Shown here: piece by piece, positions 33,901-42,500 of the stretch
Numbering within the stretch: position 1 is the stretch's first letter
Layout: the number at the start of each line of letters is the position of its first letter
From: Chryseobacterium herbae
GTDB lineage: Bacteria > Bacteroidota > Bacteroidia > Flavobacteriales > Weeksellaceae
Length of the DNA: 64,000 nucleotides
NCBI RefSeq assembly: GCF_025154075.1
Contig: NZ_JAOAMU010000002.1
Span: 306,368 to 370,367, forward strand
Direction of reading: 5' to 3'
Program-made: the position numbers and the translations under genes
The notes under the pieces: generated by a model
Database searches by the model: none
What the model was told of the DNA's origin: nothing
What the model saw: the letters and a program-made list of their open reading frames with translations, nothing else

Positions 33901-36301
33901 CCGCACTGCGTATCCCTATGCCAAGATCCTTTATCCCGGAAAAGAAGACTTTACACCCCAAAAGAGATTACGGATTTTTGGGGATATCAAGAACAACGAT
34001 TGGGATTGTATTATCCTTACGCATGACCAGTTCGGCATGATCCCACAATCACCGGAACTGCAAAAGGAGATTTTAGAGACGGAATTGGAGAGTGTGGAGG
34101 AAAACCTAAAAACACTCCAAGCTCAGGGTAATGAGATATCGCGGGCTATGCTCAAAGGGGTACTCGTGAGAAAACAAAATCTGGAAGTAAAGCTTAAAAC
34201 GCTGGAACATGATATTGAACACCGTAAGGATGATGTGGTTGACTTTAAGATGATGGGTATTGACCATTTATTGGTGGATGAGAGCCATCGCTTCAAGAAT
34301 CTGATGTTTAACACCCGTCATGATCGGGTTGCGGGACTGGGCAATATGCAGGGAAGCCAGAAGGCACTCAATCTTCTTTTTGCGATCAGAACCATTCAGG
34401 AAAGAACTGGTAAGGATCTGGGAGCTACTTTTCTCTCAGGCACTACGATTAGTAATTCTTTAACGGAGCTGTACCTGCTTTTCAAATACCTTCGTCCAAA
34501 GGCATTGGAAAAACAAGGCATTAATTGTTTTGATGCTTGGGCAGCGATTTATGCCAGGAAAACCACCGATTATGAGTTTTCGGTAGCTAATAATATTGTA
34601 CAGAAAGAACGTTTCCGATATTTCATTAAGGTACCTGAACTGGCTCAGTTCTATTCTGAAATTACCGACTACCGTACCGCAAAGGATATCGGTATCGATC
34701 GTCCGGAAAAAAATGAAATCTTATATAATATTCCACCAACACCTGAGCAGGTTGACTTTATCAAAAAGCTGATGGAGTTTGCGAAAACAGGAAATGCAAT
34801 TCTATTAGGAAGAGCTCCATTATCCCCAAGCGAAGAGAAAGCAAAAATGCTTATTGCTACGGATTATGCCCGTAAGATGTCTTTGGACATGAGAATGATC
34901 AGTTCACAGTATCTGGATCATCCCGACAATAAAGCTTCCCACTGCGCGGCAAATGTAGCCAAGTATTATAAAAAATTTAATGCCCAGAAGGGAACTCAGT
35001 TTGTGTTCTCAGATCTGGGTACCTATAAACCGGGAGTATGGAACGTGTATTCGGATATCAAGAGAAAGCTTGTCGAAGATCACGGTATTCCTTCTCATGA
35101 AATCCGGTTTATTCAGGAAGCTAAGACTGATAAGCAGCGAAGGGAATTCATTCAGTGGATGAATACAGGAAAGATCCGGGTACTGTTTGGATCAACGGAT
35201 ATGCTCGGGACTGGTGTTAATGCACAGAAAAGAGCGGTTGCTGTCCACCACTTGGATACGCCGTGGCGACCGAGTGATCTTGCGCAAAGGGATGGACGGG
35301 CGATTAGAAAAGGCAATGAAATTGCCAAATTCTTTGCTAAAAATGTTGTTGATGTCATTATTTATGCGGTAGAAAAATCCCTGGACAGCTATAAATTCAA
35401 TTTGCTGTATAACAAACAGTTATTTATTGACCAGCTTAAAAACAATAATCTGGGCAAGCGAACCATAGATGAGGGCAGTATGGATGAGAAGTCAGGGATG
35501 AATTTTTCAGAATATGTAGCGATTCTTTCAGGAAATAGCGAACTGTTAGAAAAGGCAAAATTGGAGAAGCAGATTACAGGACTGGAAAGTGAACGCCAGG
35601 CATTCAACCGCTCCAAATTTGTTTCCAAGTATAAGCTTGATGACAGCTGCAAAACTATATCAGAGTCTAAGTCCCGCCTCGAAAGGTTTAGAATGGATTG
35701 GGACAATCTGCAAAAACGTATCCAAAAAAATCAAGATGGTTCGGTATTGAACCCGGTTCGGCTCGCAGGTCTGCCGCTGGATGCTGATATAAAACTGATT
35801 GGAGCTAGATTAGGTGAACTATCGGGTAAATCCCGTACGCAGGGGCTATATGAAGAGATAGGCACTTTGTATGGATTTTCGCTACTGGTAAAAACTGAAG
35901 TCTGTGAAAAAGAAGGAGCAGCGACTAAACTCAACCGTTTTTTTGTAATGGGTGAAAGCAATATTAAGTATACGTACAACAATGGGAACATGGCCTTGGA
36001 TCCTAAGCTGGCAGCGATGAATTTTTTAAATGCTCTGGAAAAAATTCCAGGATTAATTCAGGAGCAGCAGCAAAAAGTTGAGACTCTGGAAAAAGACTTA
36101 GTAGTACTTAATGATGTCGTAGGGAGCGTATGGTCAAAAGAGAACAGGCTTTCAGACCTCAAAACGCAGCTCGCTGCAGTGGAAAGGAAAATACAGATCT
36201 CAATTACTTGTGAAGAAGAGCAGGGAGTAGCGGTAGTGAATGAAACTGTTCAAGCCCCCGGAATATCAGAGATCCCAAAACCAAGATTAAGGTCTATGTG
36301 A
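30914..36301 (+). CDS. Giant N6-adenine methylase/SNF2-type helicase (DarB-like)
   Basis: A 1,795-residue protein. The N-terminal AdoMet methylase has [15 protein letters not shown] (about 131-145) and the catalytic NIPFG (about 193-197, an NPPY variant). A central linker is low-complexity. A helicase follows with GAGKT (about 957-961), DESH (about 1120-1123) and motif [10 protein letters not shown] (about 1457-1464), then a coiled-coil C-terminus. The domain plan recalls phage P1 DarB, an anti-restriction protein delivered with DNA. Such genes are a constant of Bacteroidetes ICEs. Anti-restriction in the new host is the best guess. Confidence 0.85.
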   Translation: MGFNKRRHLEQNIEALRIAFTLEQEKRRATEAERMLLMLYSGFGGLKFVLNPAANPIDIKRWAESEKDLFLLTQQLHQLLRVHAGDEKQYNRFVDSIRNSVLTAFYTPPLITETIVDALKERGITIDRFLEPSAGAGAFIEAFKNEHIEVTAYEKEVLTGKILQHLHPESNIRISGFEEIPDREKESYDVIASNIPFGDNSVFDLSYSRGQDEARKQAARSIHNYFFLKGTNMLREGGILAFITSQGVLNSAANEPIRRALMQDCHLISAVRLPNNLFTDHAGTQVGSDLIILQKNKLKKDLTQGEELFCKSELTVYKTPGNALFRNSARIVHTRETLAKDLYGRPALVYTQFGGVEGIAEELHRMLSEDFTNRLNVGLYNGERSMEAVIQVRVTPTLVLPFAETISAKQESRELIALASNTAVKEVQMSLFDLLENEMQTTVIPAAAKNSKAKKKAIRKQKPNNSQQGNLFSASIRPLNIPPVSISPTAYDHKQIKSESQATIRDLFSNDEGKENTSIMSSIPEPAVYTGVIRSFHRNDCLVTDHGSVGYLKGVNSGNNQAVFHPLTLPTSQKERVKAYISIRNTYIDLYEKEAKQQSEHKQERETLNRLYEAFVKRYGHLNSAENIKLIKTDSAGKEIPYLERVVGSAVHKADIFHHPVSFSTTTLATNNPDEALAACLNRYGSVNLSYMSQISDMSPDDLKASLEGRIFYNPLDGEYEISERWISGNVVEKAAELESYLQTYPDDPAAKESLAALQAAKPRPIEFEELDFNLGERWISTGIYQRFASHIFDTEVKIYYSENIDDFSISCGQKNAHIRDKYAVKSESRTYDGIALLKNALVNTTPEITKKITVGDQELTVRDMEAIQLANTRIDEIRKEFTDWLHEQNEEFKKRLTLTYNNTFNCFVRPQYNGSHQDFPGLDRKALGIADLYPSQKDAVWMIKLNGGAICDHEVGAGKTLIMCTAAQEMKRLGLAHKPMIIGLKANVHEIAETYRTAYPYAKILYPGKEDFTPQKRLRIFGDIKNNDWDCIILTHDQFGMIPQSPELQKEILETELESVEENLKTLQAQGNEISRAMLKGVLVRKQNLEVKLKTLEHDIEHRKDDVVDFKMMGIDHLLVDESHRFKNLMFNTRHDRVAGLGNMQGSQKALNLLFAIRTIQERTGKDLGATFLSGTTISNSLTELYLLFKYLRPKALEKQGINCFDAWAAIYARKTTDYEFSVANNIVQKERFRYFIKVPELAQFYSEITDYRTAKDIGIDRPEKNEILYNIPPTPEQVDFIKKLMEFAKTGNAILLGRAPLSPSEEKAKMLIATDYARKMSLDMRMISSQYLDHPDNKASHCAANVAKYYKKFNAQKGTQFVFSDLGTYKPGVWNVYSDIKRKLVEDHGIPSHEIRFIQEAKTDKQRREFIQWMNTGKIRVLFGSTDMLGTGVNAQKRAVAVHHLDTPWRPSDLAQRDGRAIRKGNEIAKFFAKNVVDVIIYAVEKSLDSYKFNLLYNKQLFIDQLKNNNLGKRTIDEGSMDEKSGMNFSEYVAILSGNSELLEKAKLEKQITGLESERQAFNRSKFVSKYKLDDSCKTISESKSRLERFRMDWDNLQKRIQKNQDGSVLNPVRLAGLPLDADIKLIGARLGELSGKSRTQGLYEEIGTLYGFSLLVKTEVCEKEGAATKLNRFFVMGESNIKYTYNNGNMALDPKLAAMNFLNALEKIPGLIQEQQQKVETLEKDLVVLNDVVGSVWSKENRLSDLKTQLAAVERKIQISITCEEEQGVAVVNETVQAPGISEIPKPRLRSM

Positions 36302-36427
36302 TGGCTATCTTGATAAAAAAAAGCGGACTCCCGTACCTCACGAAGCCCGCCCGCACATAGTTGTCTATGAGCTCTCCCCCTATAATAGGGTAATTAACGC
36401 TCTCAATCCAAATATATGTATAATTCT

Positions 36428-36665
36428 CACACCTGTATGTAATTATGAAAAAATATGTTTTGCCTGTTTTAGAAGATTTCGTCAGTCCGCATCAATTTTT
36501 TGAGAAAAGTCAAAACTTTGTTACCGGGTGTTTATTTTTTTGATAGGACCGTTAATGTATACCAAGATAACTCCGCTACTCATGATTCCATGAATGGTTT
36601 ATGATTTCCTTTCAATATATGCTTATTTCAAACACATGCATGATAATCACACACCTGTGTGTAAT
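36428..36665 (+). promoter_or_regulatory. Two copies of a CACACCTGTRTGTAAT operator
   Basis: CACACCTGTATGTAAT (36428-36443) and CACACCTGTGTGTAAT (36650-36665) differ at one base and are 222 bp apart in the gene-free stretch 36302-36694. The second copy is an inverted repeat, ACACAC-CT-GTGTGT (36649-36662), lying 30 bp before the XRE ATG. These are likely sites for the XRE protein. A 32-codon frame (36445-36543) begins 2 bp after the first copy, but it is too short to call. Confidence 0.55.
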
Positions 36666-36694
36666 ATAGAGTTTGTTTTTTCTATCCATTTGCA

Positions 36695-36958
36695 ATGATG
36701 GAAAGTGTGCTAAGTCCAATAGAACAATATGTTGTTGATTACGTCATTAGGCTGAGAATAAAAAATAACCTTACTCAGGCTGACATTGGTGTGATTATTA
36801 ATACAAAGGGCAGCTTTGTTTCTAATGTTGAAAACATAACGAACAGGGCAAAATACAATCTTGATCACATCAATGCACTTGCTGATCATTTTGATGTGGC
36901 ACCCAGAGACTTCTTACCGAAAAAAGCTTTTGCAGTAATAGACGATCAAAAGGACTGA
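36695..36958 (+). CDS. XRE family helix-turn-helix regulator
   Basis: An 87-residue protein with a lambda-Cro/C1 type HTH (about 13-70: VIRLRIKNNLTQADIGVII, NTKGSFVSNVENIT, YNLDHINALADHFDV). Two near-identical 16-bp operator candidates lie upstream, the nearer one palindromic, so autoregulation is likely. It is the size of controller (C) proteins or small phage-type repressors. It follows the methylase-helicase operon and may control it or the region to the right. Confidence 0.8.
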   Translation: MMESVLSPIEQYVVDYVIRLRIKNNLTQADIGVIINTKGSFVSNVENITNRAKYNLDHINALADHFDVAPRDFLPKKAFAVIDDQKD

Positions 36959-37049
36959 TAACGGGCAGGTCTTATAAATATTCCTTTCACCGATTAAAAA
37001 TAAGTTGGGATTAGTAGTATGCTGCAGAATCTGGATCTACTCTGGTTCC

Positions 37050-37739
37050 TTACTTGTTAATCTTAGCGAGAGAATATGCTGCTTCAATAGTATCTTGAAT
37101 GGCTTTGGATATACGTTCTTTCCCTTTGACATCATTAATATCAATTCCACAAAAAGTACTGCCATAAGAATTTGCATGAAGAGATAAGCAATAGATACCG
37201 GCTAGCTGCAGAGCTAATAAAGCACGAATGTCAATCTTCGAGTTTTCAAAATCTTTATCTAAGATGGTGAGTACTGCTTCACCTATCTCTTCTCTTTGAT
37301 CTGAAATTTTCCTTAATAATTTATTTTTTTCTCCAAGTCCCCAATGCATGATTTTCTGTAGCGCCTTATCCTTGAGCAGGGTATCAAATTGAGCTTGCAG
37401 CAAGGCATTCATTTCAGAGCTTCCTAAATTGTCTGGATCTTGAACTAGACCTTCGATCATTTTTTTTGCTCCAGATTTCCAGAAGTCTTTTTCGCTGATA
37501 TAAGTTTCAATCAAATTATCCAAACTTCCGAAATAGGTATAGATCAATTTCCTATTTAGTCCAGCTTCTTTAGCAATATTTATGACTGTAAGTCCGGGAT
37601 AGCTATATTTTTGCAACACCTTACCGACAGCAGCAATCAGCCGCTTCATAGTGCGGGCTTTCTCCCGAAGAGGTCCTGATGTTATTTTTCTCGATTTTGG
37701 TTCCTGATTTTTGGATTCCGTTTTCTTAATTTTTGCCAT
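37050..37739 (-). CDS. TetR family transcriptional regulator
   Basis: A 229-residue protein starting MAKIKKTESKNQEPKSRK, a basic, disordered leader. A TetR HTH follows (about 30-75: TMKRLIAAVGKVLQKYSYPG, LTVINIAKEAGLNRKLIYTYFGSLDNLIE in outline) and then a helical ligand-binding domain. The longer open frame upstream is not TetR-like, so ATG 37739 is chosen. It is transcribed toward the XRE gene. No target is evident; the spacer 37740-38057 is the likely place for its operator. Confidence 0.8.
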   Translation of the reverse strand: MAKIKKTESKNQEPKSRKITSGPLREKARTMKRLIAAVGKVLQKYSYPGLTVINIAKEAGLNRKLIYTYFGSLDNLIETYISEKDFWKSGAKKMIEGLVQDPDNLGSSEMNALLQAQFDTLLKDKALQKIMHWGLGEKNKLLRKISDQREEIGEAVLTILDKDFENSKIDIRALLALQLAGIYCLSLHANSYGSTFCGIDINDVKGKERISKAIQDTIEAAYSLAKINK

Positions 37740-38057
37740 TGCTAAATAATATTGAGGCTTTTGCAATTTGTCAAATTTTAAGGACAAAATCAAAGAATTT
37801 CCGAGCATTTGCTATAATGCGCTTTGCGTCAGCATTATTATAAAATCCTCTTAAGATTTACAATGACAAATTACTTAATAATGCAGATGACGAAAAATGT
37901 ATGAAGCTGAGAAAAGACGCAGTTGATGGTGTAGGTTTTCGGTACTATCTTTATAGTAAATTGGAATGTAGGGATGTTTATTCCCTGTAAAGAATTGAAA
38001 TAATTAATCAACTTTTAATATAGCACTTAAGTTTATGAAAAGTTAGATTTAAATAAA

Positions 38058-38204
38058 ATGGAAAATGTTGTAGGTAAGCTTTTAGTAACAAAAGAAGTCT
38101 TTTTAGGTGACAATCTTAGTACTGCTGCTCATCTTTTAATAAGTATTATACAATATAGAACATTGATCAAGTGTAATTTGTCGTTGGAGTCATATGAAAA
38201 CTGA
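38058..38204 (+). CDS. Small hypothetical protein (48 aa), tentative
   Basis: MENVVGKLLVTKEVFLGDNL continues to residue 48 and ends at a TGA that overlaps the next small frame by 11 bp. Codon use is unremarkable and no family is recognised. Overlap with the next frame is the only support. Confidence 0.3.
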   Translation: MENVVGKLLVTKEVFLGDNLSTAAHLLISIIQYRTLIKCNLSLESYEN

Positions 38205-38388
38205 AATAAGTCCTGCATTTACAATTATTACCAATATCGTAGCTTTAACATGCTTATATATTGAGACTGAGTTCCATTTCCTTGGCATGAGGAAATTTTC
38301 CTTATGGTTTCTACCTTTGCTCATGAATATCAGTCTACTCAGACCTTATATCTTTAAAAAAGTAAAACATAAGGATGGTAGTTCCTGA
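38194..38388 (+). CDS. Small hypothetical membrane-like protein (64 aa), tentative
   Basis: A 64-residue frame with two moderately hydrophobic stretches (FTIITNIVALTCLYI and FSLWFLPLLMNISLL) and a basic tail. It starts inside the preceding 48-codon frame (ATATGAAAACTGA). It is in the spacer between TetR and the type IX cargo. There is no recognisable family. Confidence 0.3.
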   Translation: MKTEISPAFTIITNIVALTCLYIETEFHFLGMRKFSLWFLPLLMNISLLRPYIFKKVKHKDGSS

Positions 38389-38512
38389 AATTCGGAACAA
38401 TAATTTTTAGTAAATAACTAAAAAATTAATAGGGTTGAACTCGCAACATAACAAGCATTGATTTTTCTAGTGTAAAAGTTCTTCAGGCTCAGGGATATGT
38501 TCTGGGGAAAGT

Positions 38513-38540
38513 AAAGGCCGCCCCTTAAAAGGCGGTCTTT
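38513..38540 (-). terminator. Terminator downstream of the PorP/SprF gene
   Basis: AAAGGCCGCC and GGCGGTCTTT form a 10-bp stem (one G-T pair) around an 8-nt loop, 28 bp after the minus-strand stop at 38569. T-rich sequence follows in both directions, so it may act both ways. Confidence 0.7.
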
Positions 38541-38568
38541 CGTTGCATTAAGGGGAGGGACATATCAA

Positions 38569-39447
38569 CTATCTGAAGTGATAGTGTAAAGCTATTTCAA
38601 ACTCACCGTTACCATATTTTCCCAGATCAGAGGTGTCTGTGGTGTAAAGACACAGTATCCGAAGCTGATTCTGGTAAAATGTACCAACTCCAAAAGTTGC
38701 AGCATTGGTACTATGATAGAGGCAGCTTAACATCAATTTATCTTTGTAAAATTTAACTTGCACACCTACATCCACTATTTCTTTATAATTTTCTACTCCC
38801 CGATACACTGCTTTTGATTCAATGGTAAGCTCTTGGGTAAAGAATCTATAGCTTACCGATCCCATGTACAAGGGGCGGTCAATTACATTTTGTCGTAAAT
38901 CTTTGTTCAGCAGTTGTTTTACATTGGACATACCTGCCTGAAGGGTTAGTCGCTGATTTCTATAAGAGATCCCAAAATCTCCTTCGATATATAGTGGACG
39001 GGCGTTAAAATGATGCAGGTTTTGATCGCCTGGGTCGCCAACTACTTTATTAAAGTCAATCCATTCATTCATGATACTACTGGAGATTCCGAAATCCAGA
39101 AAACTACCTTGATCATTGAGAGGCAAGTGATAGGCGTAGGTTCCTTTTAGGCTGGTTCGGCGAATAACCCCCGCACTTTCGCTGTAAAAATTAAGTCCCA
39201 GTCCCACTTTTTTATCGGGTATTCCATAAGTGGCAGTGAGCGCCTGCATAAATGGAGCTCCATCAATACTTGTCCATTGCACTTTGTAGGCGCCACCAAT
39301 TATCCATCCTTTTTCTATTCCGGCCATCGCAGGGTTAGCCAGATACTCATTTTGAAAATAAGAGCTACCCATCGGATTTAACTGCCCGTAGCTTTTGCCA
39401 GCGAGTAATAATGCTATTGTTATGATGATATATTGAATCGTTTTCAT
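38569..39447 (-). CDS. PorP/SprF family type IX secretion partner protein
   Basis: A 292-residue outer-membrane protein with a signal peptide (about 1-21, KSYGQ) and the family start QLNPMGSSYFQNEYLANPAMAG. The rest is a beta-barrel pattern ending in aromatic YHFR. PorP/SprF proteins help secrete and attach large adhesins with type B C-terminal domains. It lies 93 bp downstream of exactly such an adhesin, the same order as sprB-sprF in Flavobacterium. It needs the chromosomal type IX core to work. Confidence 0.88.
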   Translation of the reverse strand: MKTIQYIIITIALLLAGKSYGQLNPMGSSYFQNEYLANPAMAGIEKGWIIGGAYKVQWTSIDGAPFMQALTATYGIPDKKVGLGLNFYSESAGVIRRTSLKGTYAYHLPLNDQGSFLDFGISSSIMNEWIDFNKVVGDPGDQNLHHFNARPLYIEGDFGISYRNQRLTLQAGMSNVKQLLNKDLRQNVIDRPLYMGSVSYRFFTQELTIESKAVYRGVENYKEIVDVGVQVKFYKDKLMLSCLYHSTNAATFGVGTFYQNQLRILCLYTTDTSDLGKYGNGEFEIALHYHFR

Positions 39448-39540
39448 GCGTAGTTTGATTAAGTTATATATAATTGAGAATGATATTCGTATAGTACAGT
39501 GTCATTGATTTTTTTAATATTTTCAGACGGATCTGAGGGC

Positions 39541-42500
39541 TTATTGATGCTCCCGGATAATAGAAACTGTTCCCTTGATCGGGCGTACATTATTTCCAGG
39601 TTCTATGATATAGATATAGGCGTCTTCATGGAGAAGCTTTCCTTCAATTGTCCCATCCCAATCATTGGAATAGCCGCTTTTGCTATAGAGCAGTCGTCCG
39701 GCTCTGTCAAAAATCCGTACGCTGTTATTGGGATAGTATTCTATATTCTTAATGATCCAGGTATCATTTTTACCATCATTACCAGGTGTAATGACATTAT
39801 TGGGAATAGGGAGTTTCTTATCGATGACCGTGATGGTGAACTCTGTAAGTGAAGTACATCCATTAGTATTGGTCGCAATGACTTTGTAGGTCGTTGTTTG
39901 CTGTGGTGTGATTTTTATGGACTCCGTATTGTGTCCGCTTTGAATGCTGGGTCCCACCCATGCGTAGCTAATGCCACCTGAAGCTGTTAGAGTAATTGTC
40001 TGTCCCTTTAAGAGCTCTGTTCCCAGACTGCTGCTTATGCTAACTTTAGGCAGGGGATTGACTATTAGCGTTGTGGATACTGTTTTCTGTATTGATCCAT
40101 CTTGATAGGTATAGATGATCTCATACATACCAGGGATGCTTTCTGAAAGAACAATAGTACCTGCTATTCTGTCGATACTGAGTCCCGCAGGAATTGAAGC
40201 ATACGAACCATTTTTAGGACCTGTTTGTATACAATGTATAACGCCTACAGCGCAGTAATCACTCAAAGGGTAGGCAATGGCCGCCGGTGTTGGATTAATT
40301 TTTATTGCGGTAGTTGTACTGCCTGTGCATCCACCGCCAGAAAATGTATAGGTAATCGTGTAAGACTGATCAGGAGTACTGCTGGAAAGATCTATAGTTC
40401 CTGTGATGGGATCAATAATGAGTCCTAAAGGAAAAGAAGAAAAAGTTCCTCCGCTAGTACCGGTTTGTATAGCATCAATTTTTCCTGAAGCTGTAAATTT
40501 TGTGGAGCCATAGCTAATGCTTGCTGTTGGAGGTAATGGCAGTGGATCTATAGCAATCAATAGGATATCGCTTATGCAGCCTGCATTATTTTTTGCAGTA
40601 ATGGTATGCTGGCCAGTGGAAAGCTCATAATAAAGAATCGAGGAGTATGGGCTGCCATCTACACTATAGATTACATCTGGCACTGCGGTAATGGTTAGAG
40701 TCCCATTAGCCACAAGACAGGTTGGTTGGGTGAGCTTAATGTGAGCCGCAAGATCAGTAACCGGATCTATGGTAAGGACTATGTCATCAGTTACTTCACA
40801 GTTAGGACCGTATACGACTTTGATACGGTAAGTACCACCCGTTGTGACGGTCTGTTTAATTCCGGCGCCAATGACTTTTCCAGTTGTCACATTGGTCCAC
40901 TCGATCGTAGAATTATCGTTGGGCATCAGTGCTGTACCATCTAAAGTAAAAGGAAGATGAGCGGCGCAAATTTTTATATCCGGGCCTAAAGCTCCAATTC
41001 CTTCTCCGGCACTAGGTTGAAAGTTAATATGAGTAGTATTACCACCATTGGTACTCTGTGCTAGAATGGTTAATGGGAGACAGGAAGCATTAATGTCTTT
41101 TAGGGATATGTAATTATAGGTTGTATTACCTCCCTGTAAACAGACGTTAGCCTGTGTACCTGGGGTAGTAGACTGCACCTGTACCGTAGAACAGTTATTA
41201 CCACTCATTTGAAGTTGATTACCAATCGTAACGGTCTTGCCTGCCTGAATTTGGTAGATAGAATTTTTTGAAGAAAAAGTGAGCTTATCTACAGAAATGC
41301 TTCCATAAAGACGGTTAGTTGAGTTCTCACCGGCATCAAAAGTGATGGCATGGTATGAGGCTCCGTCCTTGCCTTTAAAATTAGTAGCAGCCTGGATTAA
41401 TTTAATGTGGCTGGTTCCTGCATCTAAATGAGAGCCGGTATAGCTCCAGCCTTCACCGTCATACGTTAAATAGATCTTGGAGGCACCAAGTTGTAAAGAG
41501 AGTGGATGATCTTCAGTTTCAATTCCGGTAAAAGATAGGGCTTTTAGGGTTTTTCCGTTGGTATTTAATGTCCCACGGGTAAACCGAATCTTGGCATTGG
41601 TGGTAAAATCATCTATGAGGGTATATGTACCAGTCCCTGAAAACTGAACATCAAATTGAGCACCTACAACAGCGCCATTAGTCGTAATGGTGCTTTCTTC
41701 CTCTGAAAGGAATTGTACAGCTCCATAATGAGTTAAGGAAGACTGCAATGTCATAGAACCATAACAGGCTAGTGCCATGCTAATGGTGGGTTTACCATGA
41801 ACACCGTTCCAGGTCATGTTGTGAAATTCTGCAATTCCGATACCGTTAATAACAGGACTTTCTCCAGAATGCTCATTAAAGAAAACATTGTCAAAACGGG
41901 AGGGAAGACACCCGCCAGAGAAGGTGCCATCAGCATTAGTTGTCCAATGGGAAGGATCACTCCAGCTTCCGCTTCCGCCGATCCAATATAGATTCTTAGT
42001 TTCTGGGAGAGAAAAATCCCATCCTGAATTATTTCCCTGATCAATTCCTTTAGCAGAGTAATGGGCTCCACCCATGACCTCAATACCGCTCATTCTTACG
42101 TGACTCAGTGAGATATCTGAAGTAGATTTAACAGTGGCCCTTAGTGTAGGATCAATGCTATTGAACTCCCATATTTTGCACGAAGAATGGCTGATGAGCC
42201 GATTAACAGTTTGCGTGGAACCAGACATTAAGTGAGCATCTTTATTGGTGCCGAGAGTCAGAATATTGAATCGATGAGACCCATCGATGCGTGATTCTCC
42301 TGCAAAGCTGACGTTATTAAAGGTGTTTCCGCTGACGGCGTCATACCCTGCGATTTTTCCGGCCAATGCCTCATTTAGAAAATTCAGATCACTATAAACG
42401 AGCCCTGCTCGTGATCTAAATTCATTATTACTCACGCCACCTCCTGAAGAATTGGAACCCGACATGGTACCATTCATGTTGATGGTACTTGTGCCGGCGT

